Source: Oryzias latipes
Taxonomy: Eukaryota > Chordata > Actinopteri > Beloniformes > Adrianichthyidae
NCBI RefSeq assembly: GCF_002234675.1
Contig: NC_019879.2
Coordinates: 2,104,619 to 2,168,618 of the forward strand
Direction of reading: 5' to 3'
DNA length: 64,000 nucleotides
Position 1 is the first letter of the stretch. Each line of letters opens with the position of its first letter. The position numbers were made by a program, and so were the translations under genes. Shown here piece after piece: positions 10,297-22,244 of the stretch. Below the pieces are notes generated by a model. It was not told the DNA's origin. It did no database searches and saw only the letters and a list, made by a program, of their open reading frames with translations.

Positions 10297-11620
10297 CTTT
10301 AAACACTGTGTGATATGAATAGATGGTTATCAACCTTATCTAGGCTAGATCTTCTCAGGGCTATTAAAGTATTTCTAACACTGGAAGCCTGGGCTGTTGA
10401 AGTTGGTCCCTATTGTTGAGGTTGTTGAAGGGTTTGACAAGACCTTGGATGTTGCTGAGACATCACTGCACAAAAACCCCCAGAATCAAGACATACATTT
10501 GAACGGACACTTCAGAAATACCCAAAACCGGGTAATCTATGGTGGATACTCTCTGGATATGGCGTTTTCTAAGTTCATGTACTGAGCATATCAACTGCAA
10601 ATATGGTCCATTTTTCTTCTGATAAAATCTGAAGATGAGATTCTCTTCAGATATCAGATGCGTCACTAGTGATATCCAAGGTCAGAATATTTCCAGATTC
10701 TATCCGTGTCTAATCTCTTGATATCTGATGTCCGTTTACCAGTCATATCTGAAGTTAGGATTTGGAACATTAACAATTCTGTAGCTTAACTCCAGATAAT
10801 TCCAGATATGACTTCAGGTCATATTCGGAACTTGGACATGACCAAAATAAGACACAACCAGCATCTTCTGCCCGGATATCTTCAGATATGCTGCCTGTCT
10901 GGATATGCACCAGAAATGGTCCAGATTCTTTTGATTTTAAGAGAGTATCCCAAAAGATATGTATGGCTTCTGGCTCTTTTCACGCAGTGCATTGTTTCAA
11001 CACCAAGGGACATTTGGGTTATTAATTTATTCATAGTACATACACTTTTTCACCACACTGTATTTTAAAATGGTGTGTAGCTATTTTTTGCTAGATGAAT
11101 ACTGGACATTTACACTGACTTGGTCCCCCAAGTCATCATGAAGTCCCATAGATTTATCCAAAGAGAACTGTTGGGTTGCTCAATGATGAAGTCTTCAGCC
11201 AGGATGAAGCCCCAGAGGAGTAAAGAAAGCAGTGAGAAGAAATAAGCAAATGACCTGGGAGGAGCACTCTTCAGAGCTTTCTAACAGGTTTGAAAGGGTT
11301 GTTGTGAATCAAACAGGTTTCAGGTAACAGGCCACAGCATACAGCACAAAGCCCTCATCTCTCACAAACATTCAATCCCCAGCATTTTATTTCCTGACAC
11401 CAGCCAACTACCTTTTTGGGGAGGAAATGTAGGAGTATTCCCAGCCTAAAGTGCATAACTGAACAGAAAGAAGTAAAGAAGCATCCCAAAATATTTAGAT
11501 CGACCATTGTCTTAATAGAAAAATAACACCACAGGAAAAACTACAAAATCAATAGAAAAAAGTTATTCTACGCTGTGCTTCTCTTCCTCCCGATAGATGA
11601 TTATTACAATAATTGTACAT
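10297..11620 (-). repeat. Duplication unit 2, downstream block
   Basis: Copy of the unit 1 downstream block, interrupted by a CACTG-type element at 10464-10989. It runs up to the edge of a LINE nest. The rest of this unit (gene-proximal segment and gene B) resumes near 26945, so unit 2 was split. Confidence 0.7.
10464..10989. mobile_element. Non-autonomous CACTA/EnSpm-like element
   Basis: A 526-base insertion with ends CACTGCACAAAAACC (left) and, reversed, CACTGCGTGAAAAGAG, flanked by the 3-base duplication CAT (10461-10463 and 10990-10992). Units 1 and 3 have the uninterrupted text GAGACATTGTTT at this site. The inside is rich in GATATC-like short inverted strings and has no transposase frame. 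Confidence 0.75.
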
Positions 11621-13762
11621 TTTGCAGTACACGCACAAAATATAGCAAATGTGTACCTTAGAATCTCCTCTTTTAGAAAAGCATGTGAGCCATGGGAGAA
11701 ACTAAACTTTTAAAATAAATATAATAAATATAATGTACATTTTTTATTTTATTTATTTAAGTGAGACAACAGAAGAAAAAACAACAACAAACAAACAAAA
11801 ATACACTGGAAAAACAGATCTGACAAACACAGACAACTACCAATACTTACACCATAATTTACCATACTTTACCATAATTTTCTGTATACACTTTGGAATT
11901 TTGTGACATAACCATTACTCCTAAATATTTAAACCCTTTGGTGGTCCAATTGAAAGAAACAATTCTATCTAAGTCTGCTGGCCTTTCCCCTACTATCATC
12001 ACAGCTTGCGATTTAGATTCATCAACTTTGTAACCGGTTATTAACACAAAGTTCCGTAGGCAGTCCAAAAGGGGAGGGACAGAAACAACTGGGTTCTTAA
12101 GGTATAATGTAATGTCATCGGCGTAAAGTGAAATGTTGTTATCTGTTCCTCGCACTGACACCCCCTGTATTCCTTGGTCCTTTCAGATGAGTTCAGCCAG
12201 GGGTTCTATACTAATGCAAATTATAACGGTTAAAGGGGGCACCCCTGTCTGGTTCTTCTTCTGACTCTGAAACCTGCAGAAGTGCATCCATTCACCCACA
12301 ATTTTGAATGGGTTTTGTATAGAACACTTTAATCCATTTAATGAGGCCCGGGTGAAATCCCATAGTCTCCAGCACACGTTCAAGATACAATCAGTTAACC
12401 CTATCAAATGCTTTCTCAGCATCTAAGCTGACAAGCATTGAAGGTTCTGATTTCGTTTTAGCTGCCTGCACAATATTCAACGCTGTTCTTATGTTATGTA
12501 TTACTAATCTACCGGGTATGAATCCAGTTTTATCTGGTATAATTATATTTTTTATATGTTTTTGGATTCTCTTAGCCAATATTCTTGTCAAATTTTTCAT
12601 ATCACAGCTAAGTAAACTTATGGGTCTGCGCGAGGCACAATTTGCTGGATCTTTACCCTCTTTGTGGATTACTGAAATTATTGCTAGGACCAGGATTTAG
12701 GTGTGTCATTTTCTTTTAGAGTGTGATTGAAAACTTTATGTAAAAGAGGTAAGATTTCATCTTTAAAACACTTATTAAAGTGACCAGGGTACCAGTCTAT
12801 CCCTGGAGGCTTATTGTTTTTAAGGTTTTTTATTGTATTTTCTATTTCTATCTTTGAAATGAGCTCTACTTCAGATTGTGTTTCAGTTAATTTGGGCATC
12901 TTCATTTTCTCTAAAAAGACTTGTATCTTTGCTACATCTTTTGGATGGGATACTACTTTCTTTGAGGATGGATTGATTATTTTTGCTACGGTTCGATTGG
13001 CTTGGGCTTTGCGTAATTGAAATGCCAATAATTTGCTAGCCCTGTTTCCTGACTCATAATATCTCTGATTAGCAAATCGTAAGGCTCCCTCTGCTTTATT
13101 GGTTAATTAATCGTTGTATGCCTGTCTACAGTGGTTGAAAGATTTTAAGGTGCTTTTGTCATTTTTAAATCCATTATGTCTTTCTCTAGTTTTTTTTGTT
13201 TTTTCTCTCTCGTCTTTTTCATTTTAAATAAGATTGCTATAATCTTGCCCCTCAGCACCGCCTTTGCGGTTTCCCATAATATAGTGAGTGAGGTTTCTCA
13301 ATTATTATTATTTTCTAAATAGTTTCTACATTCTTGTTTAATGTATTGGACCCCATTCTGGTTGTTTAAAAGAGAAACATTTAATCTCCATTGTCTAATT
13401 TCACTTTGGTTTTGCAGGTTTAATGAGACGACTACTGGTGCATGGTCAGATATTGTTATGGACTCAATATAGCAGCTTGTAACTTTTTAGGCATCCCTTT
13501 TTGATACGCAAAGAAAATCTATTCTGGAATAACTACTATGTTCTTTGGAGAAAAAAGTGTATCCCTTCTCTTTTGGATGTTCATGACGCCATATATCTAT
13601 TAGTCCAAGCTCCTGCATTGTATTATGCATCAATTTTGTTTTGCGTAGTGTCGGTTTTGGACACAATTGACGTCTCCACCCACCAACAGGAGCGTTTCTG
13701 CATAAGAAGTTAAGATGACAGTTATTTCTTTAAAAGAAAGATGGGTCATCTTCATTTGGGGC

Positions 13763-14577
13763 TGTAGGAAAATATAATCTTTCGCTTTGAGATTACTTTC
13801 CTTGTTGCATGTTCAAAAAAGTCGAGAAGGAGAAACCACGGAACTCGGCCGGATTAAAGATTAACACATTTATTTCCCTAACAATATTTCTAAAAACAGA
13901 GTAAAACAAAATATAACAGATATCCGGTTTCCCAAAGTTTCAGAGCTTGCACAGCGCCAAATTACAAACGTCTTAACGTGTCAGCCTGTTGGGAACAGCG
14001 AAAGTTCCTCCGTCCAGCTGTTTTAACATCTCGGTTTCAGCCTCCTCCTTCGTAACACAGCATGGCGTCCAGACTCCTCCTCTGGACGCTCGGATTGGCT
14101 GGCAGGGAGCCTGCCTACTTCTGTCAGTCCATATTAGGAGTCAGCATCTGTTTCCCGCGTCTGAAGTCACCTCCCAGACTGACATGGTCCCGCAACCAAA
14201 TGGCTCCCTAGGTGGCCCCCCCATGTGGCCGGATCTTCTTAACATACAGTAGACAATACACCTTTGTTCCCCACACGGGAGCAGATGCCTGTGGCGATTC
14301 CCAGGGATGGAAATCAGTCTCAGAGATGATTGATTTATGATCCAAGTCAGACCTACAACCAAATGGCCTCAGAAGATCAAACACCGTTTTCTCCTGCAGG
14401 GGGTTGAGTTTGCAGCTCCAGCATTACAACCTCTTTACATATGCAATTATCAGGAAGTCCCTTTTAATTGAAATGGCTGGAACACACACACAGTAAACCT
14501 GAAAGAAAACCTTCAATGAAATAAAGATAAGATAAAAGCCTAGGAGAAATAAGAACCACAAAAAATAAATTCCTTCA
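13763..14577 (-). mobile_element. Solo LTR (LTR retroelement fossil)
   Basis: An 815-base sequence beginning TGTAGG and ending CCTTCA on the plus strand, flanked by the 4-base duplication GGGC (13759-13762 and 14578-14581). It sits inside the endonuclease text of L1-A. The minus-strand orientation is inferred from an AATAAA signal near 13870 that would mark the R/U5 part. No internal coding sequence remains. The family (gypsy-like or ERV-like) is not resolved. Confidence 0.7.
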
Positions 14578-14927
14578 GGGCATATAAGTTTAAAATAATG
14601 TTTCCGATGGTTCCCACAATCATTACATAATGACCTTTTTTATCAATATGTTTTCTCAATTGTGAAACCTAGAGCCCGATGACACAAAATGGCTACCCCT
14701 CTTTGCTTTTTACCTTTGCCACAAGTTGAACTAACGACCCGGCCCACCCAATCTTTTTAGAATTTCTGATGATCCTTCTCATCAAGATGTGTCTCTTGAA
14801 GCAAAGCAACTGAACAATTCAATCTTTTAAACTGGGAAATAGTTTTTTTTCTCTCTATGCGATTATTGACTCCGTTTACATTATAACTAACTACAACTTT
14901 GTTCATACTTTAATCTAATCAAATCTA

Positions 14928-17900
14928 ATCTCGGTCGAGTGAACGCAGGCGCGTCTGGCAGCCGCTGCTCCCTGGATACTACAACTTTAACCAACCAACT
15001 ACCAGCAATGTAGATCACTTTCGATCTTGTGTGGATTTTACTCACCTGGATTATCCTGTCGCCTGTCCAGCAATTTTCGACAGCACTACAATACTCCGCT
15101 GACGAACTTGCTAACCTCCGGAACTCTCCACCGGGGCCTCCGCCGTTAGCCCTACTACAGCATCCGGACATCTTATACGTGCCCCGCCGGAGATACTCTC
15201 ATCGAGGATCACGTCGGAACTACCAGTACGACAACACCTCCTCTGCTCGCCGTCCATCAAGACACATCGGTCGGCATGCTAACCGCAGCGTCCTAGCTCC
15301 TGTTGTTTGCCTGGCTAACAACATGGCTAACAATCTCCCCCGCATATCTGTTAACGTCGGTCTTCTGAATATTTGCTCCCTCACAACAAAGGGAGATCTT
15401 GTACAAAATCTCCTAGTTAAAAATGAGCTGGACTTCATGTCCCTGACTGAAACGTGGCAAAATCCCCTGGATTTCACTCCACTGAATGATGCCACGCCGC
15501 CGGGGTTTGTTTACATCGCCAAACCTTGTGATTCGGGCCGCGGGGGCGGTCTCGCAATGATCTATCGCGAGAACTGGAAGATTGTGCCTGTGACTGCTCC
15601 TGTGTTTGGATCCTTCTCTGGACCAGTCCCAACTATTGTTGCCACCATCTGTCGCCCACCTAAACCCAATAAGGAATTTATCTCTGACTTTTCAAATTTT
15701 TTGACAAACCTCTCCTTACTCACACCAAACATTATTCTTCTGGGTGACTTTAATATCCACATGGACAGATGTAGTAATTACGCTGCCAAAGATTTTATAT
15801 CCTGTTTGGACAGTTTTGGTATTCATCAACACATCACTACTCCTACCCACATCAAAGGACATATTTTGGACCTTGTCTGCTGCTCAGGTGTTTTGCCAAA
15901 TGCCTTCAAAGTGGATCCCCTTCCTCTCTCTGACCACTCCCTAGTAACCTTTGATGTCAATATTACATCCACTGGGTCAACCCCCACACGCAGCATCACC
16001 TACCGTAAAATAAAAAATATTAACCTGGATCATTTCTCATCCCACATCACTAACCTTCCTGACACCGACACCCTCCACACACCTGATGAACTTGTCTCAC
16101 ATTACAATAACAATCTCTGCAACATCCTGGATATCCATGCTCCGCTCAAAACCAGAATGGTCTCATTTTCTCTCACTGCTCCCTGGTTCACTCCCTACCT
16201 CAGACAACTTAAAGCTAAAGGGCGTGGACTGGAAAAACTCTACAAAAAAACTGGTCTCTCCATTCACAGGGAAATTTACACCAGTCACCTCTCCCACTAT
16301 AAGGACTCCATCTCTAAAGCCAAGACAGCATACTACTCCACTTTAATAAATACCCGTGAAGGGAATTCTAAGGGCCTCTTTTCCCTCCTTTCCAAAATTA
16401 CACAGCCTACTAACCAACTACCTCCCCATCTGTACTCCTCTGACTTCTGCGACACTTTGGCTACCTTCTTCAATTCAAAAATAGAGAACATCCATCATGA
16501 ACTACTAGTAAATCCTGACCCTGATCTAGCTCCCCCAATACTGTTTGACACACATCATCATTCATTTTTATCATTTTCTCTACCATCAGTCAACGAAATT
16601 GCTGAGCTCATTAAACACTCTAAATCCTCGACCAGTCAACTTGATCCACTTCCTACAGTTCGGTTCAAAGCTACTCTTCCCTCCCTCTCTCCTCTAATCA
16701 CCAACGTGATTCAGTCCTCTCTCACCACTGGAATTGTTCCCACCAGTCTCAAAAAGGCTGCTGTCACCCCAATACTCAAAAAACCAGGATTAGACCCCTC
16801 AAACCTCAACAATTTCCGCCCCATTTCTAATCTTTCATTCATCTCTAAAATACTTGAAAAAACCTTTGCAGAACAACTCCGCATACATCTATCACAGAAT
16901 AACCTATATGAACAATTCCAGTCCGGCTTCCGTCCCCTTCACAGCACAGAAACGGCTCTCCTTAAAATCTCCAATGATCTCCTCCTTGCTGCTGACTCTG
17001 GGCTACTCTCCATTCTCCTCCTACTTGATTTAAGCTCAGCCTTCGATACAATCTCCCATACCATCCTCCTAGACAGACTGTCCGCCATAGGTATCAGAAA
17101 CATACCTCTCAACTGGTTTCACTCTTACCTCTCTGGTCGCACCCAATTTATTCAATTAAAACAGTTCACTTCCCATACAGTTCCTGTCACTACAGGTGTT
17201 CCCCAGGGCTCCGTCCTTGGACCCCTGCTATTTATCATCTACTTTCTCCCTCTTGGTCAAATCCTCCGTAAATACAAGATTCACTTCCAGTGTTATGCAG
17301 ACGATACTCAGCTCTACATCTCCACCAAGCCAAATTCTTCTCTACCTCCCACTTCCCTCACTGACTGCCTTCTTGCAATAAAATCCTGTTTCACTAAAAA
17401 ATTCTTAAAACTAAACAACGATAAAACTGAACTTCTCCTGATCGGCACCAAATCCGTTATTAACAGCATCCAGAACTTCTCAATTCCCTTTGAAACCTCC
17501 TCCATTTCCCCCGCCCCTCAGGTCAAGAGTCTGGGTGTCATCCTGGACAGCACCCTCTCCTTCACTTCTCACATCAATAGCATCACCCGGTCTGCCCATT
17601 TCCACCTTCGCAGCATCCATCGTCTTCGCCCTTCCCTCAGTCCGCATTCCACAGCCGTTCTGGTGCACAGTCTTGTAACTTCCCGTCTGGATTATTGCAA
17701 CTCCCTTCTTTTTGGTTTACCACAAAAAACTCTACGAAAACTACAGTATGTTCAGAACTCAGCTGCCAGAATTGTCTCTCAAACACCTTCCTCCCAACAC
17801 ATCACGCCTGTTCTGCAGCAGCTCCACTGGCTACCAATCACACACCGGATTACATACAAAATACTTATTCTGACTTTTAAATCCATCCACAACCTTGCTC

Positions 17901-18288
17901 CATCATATTTATCAGATCTTGTTCATGTGGCCATTCCCACCCGTACCCTCAGATCCTCCTCCTCCCTTCATCTGGATGTCCCCACTGCTCGCCTTGTCAC
18001 TATGGGGGGCAGAGCATTCAGCTGCTCTGCCCCCCGGCTCTGGAACTCTCTGCCTCCGGACCTCAGAAACATCGGGTCTATCTCACAATTCGCCAAAAAA
18101 CTGAAAACTCATCTTTTCCAACTCGCATATTCCCTCCGATAATTTCCTATTTCTGGCCTATTTATATGTATATTTTATTGTGCATTTGATTGCTTTTATT
18201 TTATTTTTATTTTCACTTTTATGTACGGCGACCTTGGGTTCCTTGAAAGGCGCCTAACAAATAAAATTTATTATTATTATTATTATGG
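14928..18288 (+). mobile_element. Near-complete L2 LINE with intact ORF2
   Basis: An L2-group LINE of about 3.36 kb with a GC-rich start, one long reading frame, a 3' segment and an (ATT)n tail (18268-18286). It is inserted between ORF1 and ORF2 of L1-A. I see no clear target duplication, which is usual for L2. A short reversed relative lies at 43480-44525. Confidence 0.85.
15323..18142 (+). CDS. L2 ORF2: endonuclease and reverse transcriptase, intact
   Basis: A 939-residue frame from the first in-frame ATG (15323) to TAA at 18140-18142. The frame is open back to 15014, after an in-frame ATG-TAG at 15008-15013, so the true start could be a non-ATG codon upstream. The endonuclease fills about residues 8-235, with TETW at 42-45, the GDFN metal-site box at 141-144 and SDH at 203-205. 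The reverse transcriptase covers about 480-730, with RPISNLSFISKILE, QSGFRPLHSTETAL, DLSSAFDTI from 569, [13 protein letters not shown] and YADD at 658-661. The C-terminal region ends in the L2-style WNSLPPDLR box. It would nick DNA and prime reverse transcription of its own RNA. No stop, frameshift or missing key residue is visible, so this copy is young and may be competent. Confidence 0.9.
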   Translation: MANNLPRISVNVGLLNICSLTTKGDLVQNLLVKNELDFMSLTETWQNPLDFTPLNDATPPGFVYIAKPCDSGRGGGLAMIYRENWKIVPVTAPVFGSFSGPVPTIVATICRPPKPNKEFISDFSNFLTNLSLLTPNIILLGDFNIHMDRCSNYAAKDFISCLDSFGIHQHITTPTHIKGHILDLVCCSGVLPNAFKVDPLPLSDHSLVTFDVNITSTGSTPTRSITYRKIKNINLDHFSSHITNLPDTDTLHTPDELVSHYNNNLCNILDIHAPLKTRMVSFSLTAPWFTPYLRQLKAKGRGLEKLYKKTGLSIHREIYTSHLSHYKDSISKAKTAYYSTLINTREGNSKGLFSLLSKITQPTNQLPPHLYSSDFCDTLATFFNSKIENIHHELLVNPDPDLAPPILFDTHHHSFLSFSLPSVNEIAELIKHSKSSTSQLDPLPTVRFKATLPSLSPLITNVIQSSLTTGIVPTSLKKAAVTPILKKPGLDPSNLNNFRPISNLSFISKILEKTFAEQLRIHLSQNNLYEQFQSGFRPLHSTETALLKISNDLLLAADSGLLSILLLLDLSSAFDTISHTILLDRLSAIGIRNIPLNWFHSYLSGRTQFIQLKQFTSHTVPVTTGVPQGSVLGPLLFIIYFLPLGQILRKYKIHFQCYADDTQLYISTKPNSSLPPTSLTDCLLAIKSCFTKKFLKLNNDKTELLLIGTKSVINSIQNFSIPFETSSISPAPQVKSLGVILDSTLSFTSHINSITRSAHFHLRSIHRLRPSLSPHSTAVLVHSLVTSRLDYCNSLLFGLPQKTLRKLQYVQNSAARIVSQTPSSQHITPVLQQLHWLPITHRITYKILILTFKSIHNLAPSYLSDLVHVAIPTRTLRSSSSLHLDVPTARLVTMGGRAFSCSAPRLWNSLPPDLRNIGSISQFAKKLKTHLFQLAYSLR

Positions 18289-20261
18289 TACAAAAAAACA
18301 AATGTGCAACTGAAAAGTTTTCTGCTGAGACCCAACAAACAAAAGAAAACAACAACTGAACTGAACATTTTTCAAAACTATATACACAATTATGGACCTC
18401 CAATAATCCAGTGGTAAGCCCCCGGAACAGCAGCAGGTAGCTAATCCGCCCAAGGACCTCCCAGTGCCGTTCTTCCATGGGCAGGGAGCTTGTGCTTCCT
18501 GGGTGAGTTGGACATAGTGCGGTGGTGACAGTCTTCCAAGGTTTCCCGTGGTCGTGCTTTAGTTGCCTTAAAGGTCGAGTCCCCATTAGAATGAGAAACA
18601 TAGTCTCATCCAGACAGACCCACCTAAGATTTTAACCTTCTTCTCTAATTTTCTTATAGCTGAATAATAAGAAAAAAATAAAGCTGAAATTATACTGGCA
18701 AACATTTGTTTTATGTCCCTGCAGGTGTTTACATCTTACCTTACCACCTTGCCTACTTTACTCATCTCCAACACAATCTGGGTCTTTGTGGCTTCCACTG
18801 ATGAGGGTTCTAATGTCCGCTGTGCTCAGCTGCAGTCGCTTCTGCCTTCTGTCGTTTTAGTGGGTTGTCCAGCCATCTCTGGCTAATTCCGTTTCCAAGA
18901 CATCTCTGTCCTCCATCTCCACGTTTACTCCCAGCTTTTTCGAAGTAGATTGTGCTTCCAGTAAGGAGGGAAACAATTTTGCACCTGATTGCATGAAGAT
19001 TCTCTGCTGGATATGGATATAGTGACAGATCTGATGTTTTTCTCCTTCAGCTATTTAATAACCTCTCGCCCCATTTTTCTTTTCTTCTGCAACTCAGTTG
19101 AGTACTCCTGATCAAAATACACTTTGTGCCCTTGGAACTCGACTTGGCGTTGTTTCCATGCCTGCTGCAACACAGCTTGTTTCACCTGAAAGTCCAGAAA
19201 GCGAACTATGGTGGACCGTGGTGGCGCTGTTGTGCTCTGTGAGCCCTTTCCACCTTGATTTCGATCTCTTCTCTGATTTCCAGAGCAGTTTTAAAGAACT
19301 GACACACAAAATTCACCATGTCATCCTTCTCAGACCCCTCTGGAATTCCATACAGTTGAATGTTGTTACGCCGGAGTCTGTTTTCCATGTCATCACACTT
19401 GCTAGCGAGGTTAGCTTCTCTGTGTAGCAAATAGCTCAATACCTGTTTAGGGAGATTTTCAGGTTACAAAAAGAGTCCATATTTTCCTTTTGGAACTTGC
19501 TTAATTCCGCTAGCATTTCGGACTCAGCGTCCGCTATGCTTTTCCCTGGTGTTGCTTCGGCTAGCGTTAGCTGTTTGGAGCCTACTTTTCCGTCATCATT
19601 TCTGCTTCCTTTCACCTCTTTTTTGTTTGTCGACATCTTCCCTGCAGTGTCTCTGTCTTGTACTCTTGTGTTTATTTGTCAGTAAACTTTTTTGAAATCG
19701 GCTTTTACCACGGGTCAGTCGGAGCTGGTCATCTACGTGCTCATCTCGGCCTTGACGTAGCAGGCGTGTCAGGGGTATTTTGAGTGCAAAATGGGCAGAT
19801 CTCTGAATCGAATCCCATTCTTGACATTTTCTCCCTTGTGTAGTGAATTCTATGGAGGGTTTTGTATTGTATTAGTTGTAAATTTGTGTTTTTTGGCTTT
19901 ACATGTTTGAGCCCAGAACTCAGTGTTACCAGCAATTGAAAGATTGTTTTCCCACTTTGTTTTGGGAAGTGATAAAGACTCATCTGAGAATATGTTTATT
20001 TTATATATTTTTGAGAAAAGTTTCTTTCTTGAGGGTACTTTTTATTAAATCTGTTACTGCAGGTGGAAGATCTAGATTTATTGTAGTTGCAGAAATTTTA
20101 GCTTCTATTGAAGATTTAAGTTGTAGATATTCTAAAAATTGACTGTTCCTGAGGCCGTATTCCTGGATAAAATAAGAAAATGGTATTAGACCCCCAAGAA
20201 TTAAAAACAAGTTTGAGTAATACCCTTATAAGACCAGGTGTGTAGATTGATGGGTTTCTTA

Positions 20262-20947
20262 AGGCCCGTACACACCGGGACGAATATTCGCCAGGCGTTA
20301 TTCGCCAGCGTTTTTCGCCACGTCTTTTGTGTTCACACCCAGGCGATTTTCGCTGACGATGAGCCGAGCGAACATGCAATTTCATTCCCTGACATTAGAT
20401 GGCGCTTAATGTAAACAGAAATACTCCTGTACACAAGGTGGCGCTGCGCAACTTTACGCTTCTTAAAGTCGCTTTTCACTCAGAAGAAGAGAGCAAGTAT
20501 TTAGGCGCTTGTCAGAATAATACAAAGAAAACATGAATATTTCAAGCATCAGTAGCTCCAACTGGTACTTGGTAAGGGGATATTTAAGAATGTCCGTCAT
20601 TATTTCTTCGCGGCAGTGTAGACGCTACTTGGCGTCTAACTTCTTCGCTGGTATGTGTGCTCAGCAAGGCAGTTTTGTGTTTGAGCGCCCCCAAGTTGTG
20701 TTTTACTGTAACTTCAGAAGCTCCAGACACGTGTGCAAAAGCGCCATTCTCATTGGTCGAATAGATTTCGACGCGACGCGTCGAAAAAAAAAAAACGAAC
20801 CCGAGGCGGGTTTTTTTTTTGACGCTTTGGCGCTTGGCGTTTTTTCGCCTCGGTGTGCACACTCACATTGGTGCCCTTTGTTTAGTCACGAGGCGTTAAA
20901 CGTCGGCGAAAATCGCCGGCAAAATTCGTCCCGGTGTGAACAGGCCT
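20262..20947. mobile_element. Non-autonomous PIF/Harbinger element
   Basis: A 686-base insertion in L1-B with terminal inverted repeats of at least 23 bases. The left end reads AGGCCCGTACACACCGGGAC and the reversed right end AGGCCTGTTCACACCGGGAC, 18 of 20 identical. The flanking duplication is TTA (20259-20261 and 20948-20950), as in PIF/Harbinger. The inside repeats the motif TTCGCC and its reverse many times near both ends. No transposase is seen. Confidence 0.75.
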
Positions 20948-22244
20948 TTATTGCTTACTAAATCTGGATTATTCCAAATTGGTGTAGAATAAGATACCAA
21001 TAGACTTGAATTCATAATTTTATAGAGTTTCCACCAGGCATTTAGGGTAGCAGCTATTGATATTACTTTATAACATGGATGACTCTTGATAGATTGACTT
21101 AGAAATGGGATGTCTGAGATTTGGAGTTCTTTGCACAATTCTTTTTCAATATCTAACCAGATGGTGTCTGACTGACTCAGATGAATCCACTTATAGATAT
21201 ATTGCAGCTGGTCAGCTAGCGAGGAATAGTAAATGTTCGAAGCGTCTAAGCCTCCCTGAGACTTGGGTTTTTGTAAGGTGGCTAATTTTATTTGTGGTGT
21301 TTTATTTTTTCCAATAGAATTTTGTAATGATTGAGTTTAAGGATTTGAACCAGGTGTGAGAAGGCTGCACTGGAATAATTGAAAATAAATCATTTATTTT
21401 GGGAAGGATTTTCATTTTAATTACTATCCTGCCCTTGATGGAGTTAGGTAAGTTAACTCAGCATTGCAGGTCATCCTTTACTGTTTTCTAGAGAGTGGTA
21501 AGGTTAAAGCTAACCAGCTCTAAGGCTCCTGAAGGGATTTTAATACTTAAATAGGTGATGGGATTTATGCATACCAGGATTGCTGATGTATGGGCTGTAT
21601 TTTCCCATTTAGTTTTATTCAGCGGAAGGATGGCTGATTTGTTCCAATTGACAGAGTAATCTGCATCTTTTGAGAATTGATTAATTCATTGTTTAACTTC
21701 TTGTAATGATGATTAAGGATTTTGTAGAAACAATAATACATCATCAGCATTTAAACTAATTTTATGGTGGGCTAGAGATGTCTTGATTCCGATTATGTTG
21801 AGGTTCTGTCATATAGCTGCTGCTAATGGTTAAATAAAGAGAATAAATAAGGAAGGAGAGAATGGGCATCCTTGTCTAGGTCCTCTATGCAATCTAAAGC
21901 TCTATGATATAATACCATTTGTAGTTATTGTGGCTGAAGTTGCGTTGTAGAGAGTCTTAATCGAGGTTGGGTCTTTTTTAGGCTTTGGGAGCAGAGAAAT
22001 GACTGCCGTGTTCATGTGTTTTGGAAGTATTGAGGTTTGTTTTATTTCTGCAATTGCTCTGATGAATAATGAAGATATCATATTCTAAAAGTGCTTATAG
22101 AATTCAGCAGGGAAGCCATCGGGTCCTGGAGATTTATTATTTTCCATGCCATTAAGTGCAGCTACCAGTTCATTATCTGTCAAAGATTCATCTAATTTGT
22201 CCGCTTGTTCTTTAGTGAGTTGAGGAAGCTCAATACTATTATTT

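Larger units (their letters stand above)
11640..19740 (-). mobile_element. L1 LINE (L1-A), interrupted by a solo LTR and an L2
   Basis: Read on the minus strand: a short 5' leader and ORF1 starting at 19636, with MENRLRRNNIQLYGIPEG of the L1 ORF1 RNA-binding domain near 19380. ORF2 starts at 14906 (MNKVVVSYNVNGVNNR, then LLQETHLDEKDH), with endonuclease text continuing beyond the LTR (SDHAPVVV near 13455). Reverse transcriptase pieces lie at 12684-13028 (NNKPPGIDWYPGHF), 12391-12600 (DKTGFIPGR, LDAEKAFDRVN) and 11859-12161 (LYADD). Several stops and frame changes are present. The text breaks off soon after the LYADD region and is followed by an A/T-rich 3' end near 11700, so the C-terminal third of ORF2 is missing. 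Confidence 0.75.

Noticed and set aside
20533-20961. A 142-codon frame on the plus strand
   Set aside because: Lies inside the PIF/Harbinger element and runs over its end; no domain, and it includes terminal repeat sequence.
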